DNA of 64,000 nucleotides from Sphingobacterium prati (lineage in GTDB: Bacteria; Bacteroidota; Bacteroidia; Sphingobacteriales; Sphingobacteriaceae): contig NZ_JABJWY010000039.1 in assembly GCF_013167215.1 (NCBI RefSeq), positions 131,144 to 195,143 on the forward strand, read 5' to 3'. A program made the translations under genes and the position numbers. Positions 60,957-64,000 of the stretch are shown here, piece after piece (position 1 is the stretch's first letter; each line of letters starts with the position of its first letter). Below the pieces are notes generated by a model. The model was given only the letters and a program-made list of their open reading frames with translations. It made no database searches and was not told the DNA's origin.

Positions 60957-63900
60957 GATAACTCCTTTCCTCATCTTCATTTTTAATCGCAGTCGTTCTG
61001 ATCGTATCTAAATTTGTTTTTGGACTCGGATTTTTTGGTGCATTCTTGCTTGAGTCCAATTCTTGTTTACGTTTTTCTTTTTCGCGTTCTTCAATACGTT
61101 TTCGATATTCGGGGCTATGGAGCATCAAACTGTCTCTAATCACTGTACGTACACTGTCCCGATAGACCGAGTCGGTTTCCATCCGTTCCACATTAAAACG
61201 TTTTCTAAACCCTTTGCTGTCGGTATCATAGTACTCTTTGAGTTTTTTTGAACTCATCCATATCTCTTTAAACTTATTATAGTCCATATTGATAATGAAT
61301 CCGATACCGGTCTCTACATATTGTCCTTGAAGGGTCACCTGATATTGGTTTTTGCGATACATGCGTGCAAAATAGCGGCCATCCTGTGAAAGTTGGTAAT
61401 CCAATTGAATATCACCGGCGATATTATTGGACGCCTCGCCAGGACGGGTATTGCCTTCAACCTCAAAATTTGAACCTATCGTAATTTTCAGCCGGTCGTT
61501 GAGGAGCATTTTTGAGACACCGATATTTAGATCTGTCCTTGTCTGCCCAGCACCAGTAGCATAATCCTCTTCAGATGTCAAGTTGAAATCCAATTCTACA
61601 CCCGTAATCAATTCTGAAGCCAAACGATTTAACTGCCCACTCAAAAACGAGCTGATACTGTTTCTGACAATGGCTTCTGTGCCACCGCCCCCGGATAAAC
61701 TTTCAAACGGATTGGTAGACATAAATCTTCCCAATACAATCAGCGAAAATACCTGTTTATTAAGTTCTGAGGGGTTTTCACGGAGGGTAGTCAGCGCATT
61801 GTTTACCTTACTGACCACTTCTTGGGATACAATAGAGTTGTTCTCATCCAAATCAATGTCAAAACCCAATTGTGGCTGGAAGAGCTTATCCGTAATTTTT
61901 AGCAACACGTTGAATGGTACACGTTGTTTATACAGATTTGCGTTTTCTGAGCCCAATTGCGTCGCAACTAGTTCCAAAGTAGGCGCTTTGGTCGTATATG
62001 CCGCTGTGATATTCAGTCGTGCATCCAAAGGGTCTCCGTTCCAGGTAATGGTACTTCCTTTTTGGAAAGTAAAATCTTTTTTCACTGGACCAAAACTAAA
62101 CGAGTAACTTCCTTTGTCTACAGTAAATGTTCCCGATAAAGTAATTTTACTGCTAGCATCTATACCGGCATTTAATTCCGCCTGACCTTGGATATTAAGG
62201 GCATCCTGGGAGCCTGCATCCAGAAGAATTTTAAATTTAGCCTCTTTGTCTGTCTGCAGGTTCAGATCCACATCCATTCCTGTCAATTTGGTAACGGTCA
62301 TCGAATCCAACTTGGCAAATACATTCGCACGGGTTGTATCACTCTTGTCAACAAATTCGACCACCCCTTTACGGTCAGCCATCCCTGGGTTTTCATTTGG
62401 CATGACAAAGGTGAAGTCAGTTTCGTCAAGTACTTTAATTGTTCCATCGACAACAGGCTTATCTAGATTTCCTCTGATCCGCAGATTGGAGGTAAGGTAC
62501 ATCTTACCATAGAACATGTCATTGTCTGTCTGGGTAGAGTTTAGCACCTCAAAATTGTCGGTATTGACGTTGAGATTAAAATCAAAATCAGTATAGGTTT
62601 TTGTATCGATCGAACCTGTTACCTTAGCGATATTTCCTTTTTTGTCTTCCAATGCAAATTTCGGGAAGCTGATCCCGCTATTATCAAAATGCACCGTCTC
62701 ATCTTTTGCTTTGAAAAGGGCGTTGAGCATCGCGATGTTAAATTGAGCGTCTTTAAACTTGACATCGCCATCTATAAGCGGTTTGGAAGGGGAGCCCGTT
62801 ATTTTTAGTTGACCTTCGAGGTTTCCTTTTGATTCTTTCAGATAGCCTAAACTAAATGCTTGCACAGTTTGCATGGTCAATGGCTGGATATCCAAGGTGA
62901 AATCAAGGCTCGATTCTCCTTTCGGTGGACTGATAAAATCTCCGCTTAACACAACGTTGTTGCCATTTTCGCTGATACTGATGTTTGCATTATAGGTATT
63001 TTCCTTTTCATTATTGACTTTGATATTCACGTTTCCAACGGTGTCTTTTCCGACATAGAATTTATCGATGACCAGATCCGAAACAAATACAGGGTTACTT
63101 TCTAGTCGTGATATAGTCGCTTGCCCATTGATGCCACCGCCCAGATCCATAATATCGCTTTCGAGCATTTTACTTATAGTCTCAATACGGAAATTTTTGA
63201 AGGAAATATTGACGGGCGAATTCAATACGCTGTCCTGTGAAGAGATACTCAATTCTTGTCCCTTGTTGCTCAGTACAAAGTCATTTGCCTGAATGCCCGT
63301 GCTTCCAAATTTGAGCACGTTGGCCGGATTTACCGTCCATTTGTCGTAGTTCAGCATCAGTCCGTCCTGGAGTAGGCTAAAGACGAAAGCTCCATTATCC
63401 ACGCGCATATTGGCACCTAAATGATATTGTTCCTTCTCTTTCTTATCCTTGATCCATAACCCGAAATCCAGGTTATTCTGGATGACCTTACCACTGAACA
63501 CCGTATTGACCAGTTCAATATTACTGACCTTGATCTTATTGATCAAAGCAGAATAATAGAGGGTGCTGTCCAGGGTATTGATATCTAAGGTAACGTTATT
63601 TATTTCTGTTCCATCATAGATTATTTTAGGGGCATCCAGTTTGGCCAATATGGTTTTGGTGGCACTATTGAACATTCCATCTAAGGTAATATCTTTCATT
63701 TCTGTCAATTCCGGAACAAAATCCTGTACAAATTTGGTACGGGTCAATTGTGCTGAAAACTCGATGCTCTGCGGTTCATATTTGGGTACGCTGACAGGTT
63801 TTCCAGGTTGATAATAAACTTGCAAAATATCCTGAACAGCATTTTGTAATTCTAGAATCTTATATTTCCCAACCAAGTGTGCATTGAAAAAAGCAGATTT

Positions 63901-64000
63901 TAGGAGCAGCAAATTTCTGGATGTATCCGATTTTGCAATCAGGGAAATACTGTCCAAGGAATAGTAGGCATCGTTGTAGGCAATGGACGAGTTGGTGATA
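60946..64000 (-). CDS. tamB: TamB-like translocation and assembly module protein (5' end beyond window)
   Basis: The frame is open to the window edge, so the N-terminus is missing; at least 1017 residues are present. The region is long and beta-rich with repeated short strands, as in TamB/AsmA-like bridge proteins. The DUF490/TamB C-terminal domain is visible in the last 450 residues (LKITGSPSKPLIDGDVKFKDA, TFTVDKGSYSFSFGPVKKDFTFQKGSTITWNGDPLDARLNITAAY, LLNDRLKITIGSNFEVEG). The very C-terminus is a charged tail rich in Glu, Lys and Arg. It should span the periplasm, anchored in the inner membrane, working with TamL. Confidence 0.9.
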   Translation of the reverse strand, partial: ITNSSIAYNDAYYSLDSISLIAKSDTSRNLLLLKSAFFNAHLVGKYKILELQNAVQDILQVYYQPGKPVSVPKYEPQSIEFSAQLTRTKFVQDFVPELTEMKDITLDGMFNSATKTILAKLDAPKIIYDGTEINNVTLDINTLDSTLYYSALINKIKVSNIELVNTVFSGKVIQNNLDFGLWIKDKKEKEQYHLGANMRVDNGAFVFSLLQDGLMLNYDKWTVNPANVLKFGSTGIQANDFVLSNKGQELSISSQDSVLNSPVNISFKNFRIETISKMLESDIMDLGGGINGQATISRLESNPVFVSDLVIDKFYVGKDTVGNVNIKVNNEKENTYNANISISENGNNVVLSGDFISPPKGESSLDFTLDIQPLTMQTVQAFSLGYLKESKGNLEGQLKITGSPSKPLIDGDVKFKDAQFNIAMLNALFKAKDETVHFDNSGISFPKFALEDKKGNIAKVTGSIDTKTYTDFDFNLNVNTDNFEVLNSTQTDNDMFYGKMYLTSNLRIRGNLDKPVVDGTIKVLDETDFTFVMPNENPGMADRKGVVEFVDKSDTTRANVFAKLDSMTVTKLTGMDVDLNLQTDKEAKFKILLDAGSQDALNIQGQAELNAGIDASSKITLSGTFTVDKGSYSFSFGPVKKDFTFQKGSTITWNGDPLDARLNITAAYTTKAPTLELVATQLGSENANLYKQRVPFNVLLKITDKLFQPQLGFDIDLDENNSIVSQEVVSKVNNALTTLRENPSELNKQVFSLIVLGRFMSTNPFESLSGGGGTEAIVRNSISSFLSGQLNRLASELITGVELDFNLTSEEDYATGAGQTRTDLNIGVSKMLLNDRLKITIGSNFEVEGNTRPGEASNNIAGDIQLDYQLSQDGRYFARMYRKNQYQVTLQGQYVETGIGFIINMDYNKFKEIWMSSKKLKEYYDTDSKGFRKRFNVERMETDSVYRDSVRTVIRDSLMLHSPEYRKRIEEREKEKRKQELDSSKNAPKNPSPKTNLDTIRTTAIKNEDEERSYHAS

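Overview
The window looks like a chromosomal segment of a Bacteroidota species, most likely Sphingobacterium or a close relative in the Sphingobacteriaceae (inferred, no search was run). The grounds are two SusC/SusD loci, promoters of the TTG-N19..21-TAnnTTTG type, outer-membrane TamB/TamL genes, lipoprotein signals ending in S-C, and a moderately AT-rich composition. No prophage, insertion sequence or CRISPR array was seen.

Region 1 (1-18.7 kb) is a polysaccharide utilisation locus (PUL1). A GntR-type regulator is divergent from susC, susD, a DUF5017-like lipoprotein, a large alpha/alpha-barrel-type enzyme, a GH28-like beta-helix protein, two SGNH esterases, an FAD-dependent oxidoreductase and a sodium/solute symporter. 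A DUF1080 (3-keto-glycoside hydrolase type) gene follows. A GTCTAGAC operator sits just behind the susC promoter. At the left edge, on the minus strand, lies a SAM-I-like riboswitch serving a gene outside the window.

Region 2 (18.7-25.5 kb) is housekeeping and accessory DNA: an Smr protein, cutC, a 59-residue basic protein beside tRNA-Cys, two paralogous small outer-membrane barrels and an AI-2E family permease. Between the permease and the second barrel is about 1.5 kb without a convincing gene. It is filled with arrays of short motifs on an exact 11-bp period, several of them arranged as large dyads.

Region 3 (25.5-46.7 kb) is PUL2, probably controlled by a divergent ROK repressor through a 46-bp palindrome. 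In order it encodes a DUF4434 protein, a sugar porter, an AGE-family epimerase, a secreted ADP-ribosylglycohydrolase-fold enzyme, a calcineurin-like phosphoesterase, a glycerophosphodiester phosphodiesterase, a second DUF4434 protein, susC, susD, a DUF5018-like lipoprotein, a terminator, a CE2-like esterase, a TIM-barrel-like lipoprotein and a third DUF4434 protein. No classical GH family was recognised. The three DUF4434 paralogues share two Glu motifs about 100-110 residues apart and are the best candidates for the glycosidases. With the two phosphodiesterase-type enzymes, the locus may target a phosphate-substituted or phosphodiester-linked glycan. This is the strongest candidate for an undescribed system.

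Region 4 (46.8-64 kb) is core genome: the str operon (rpsL-rpsG-fusA-rpsJ) ending at rpsJ, a second repeat-rich spacer, a small lipoprotein, rnr, a Fur-family gene, a transaldolase/FSA-type gene, an MFS exporter, a retropepsin-like protein, mdh, and tamL-tamB with tamB running off the right edge.
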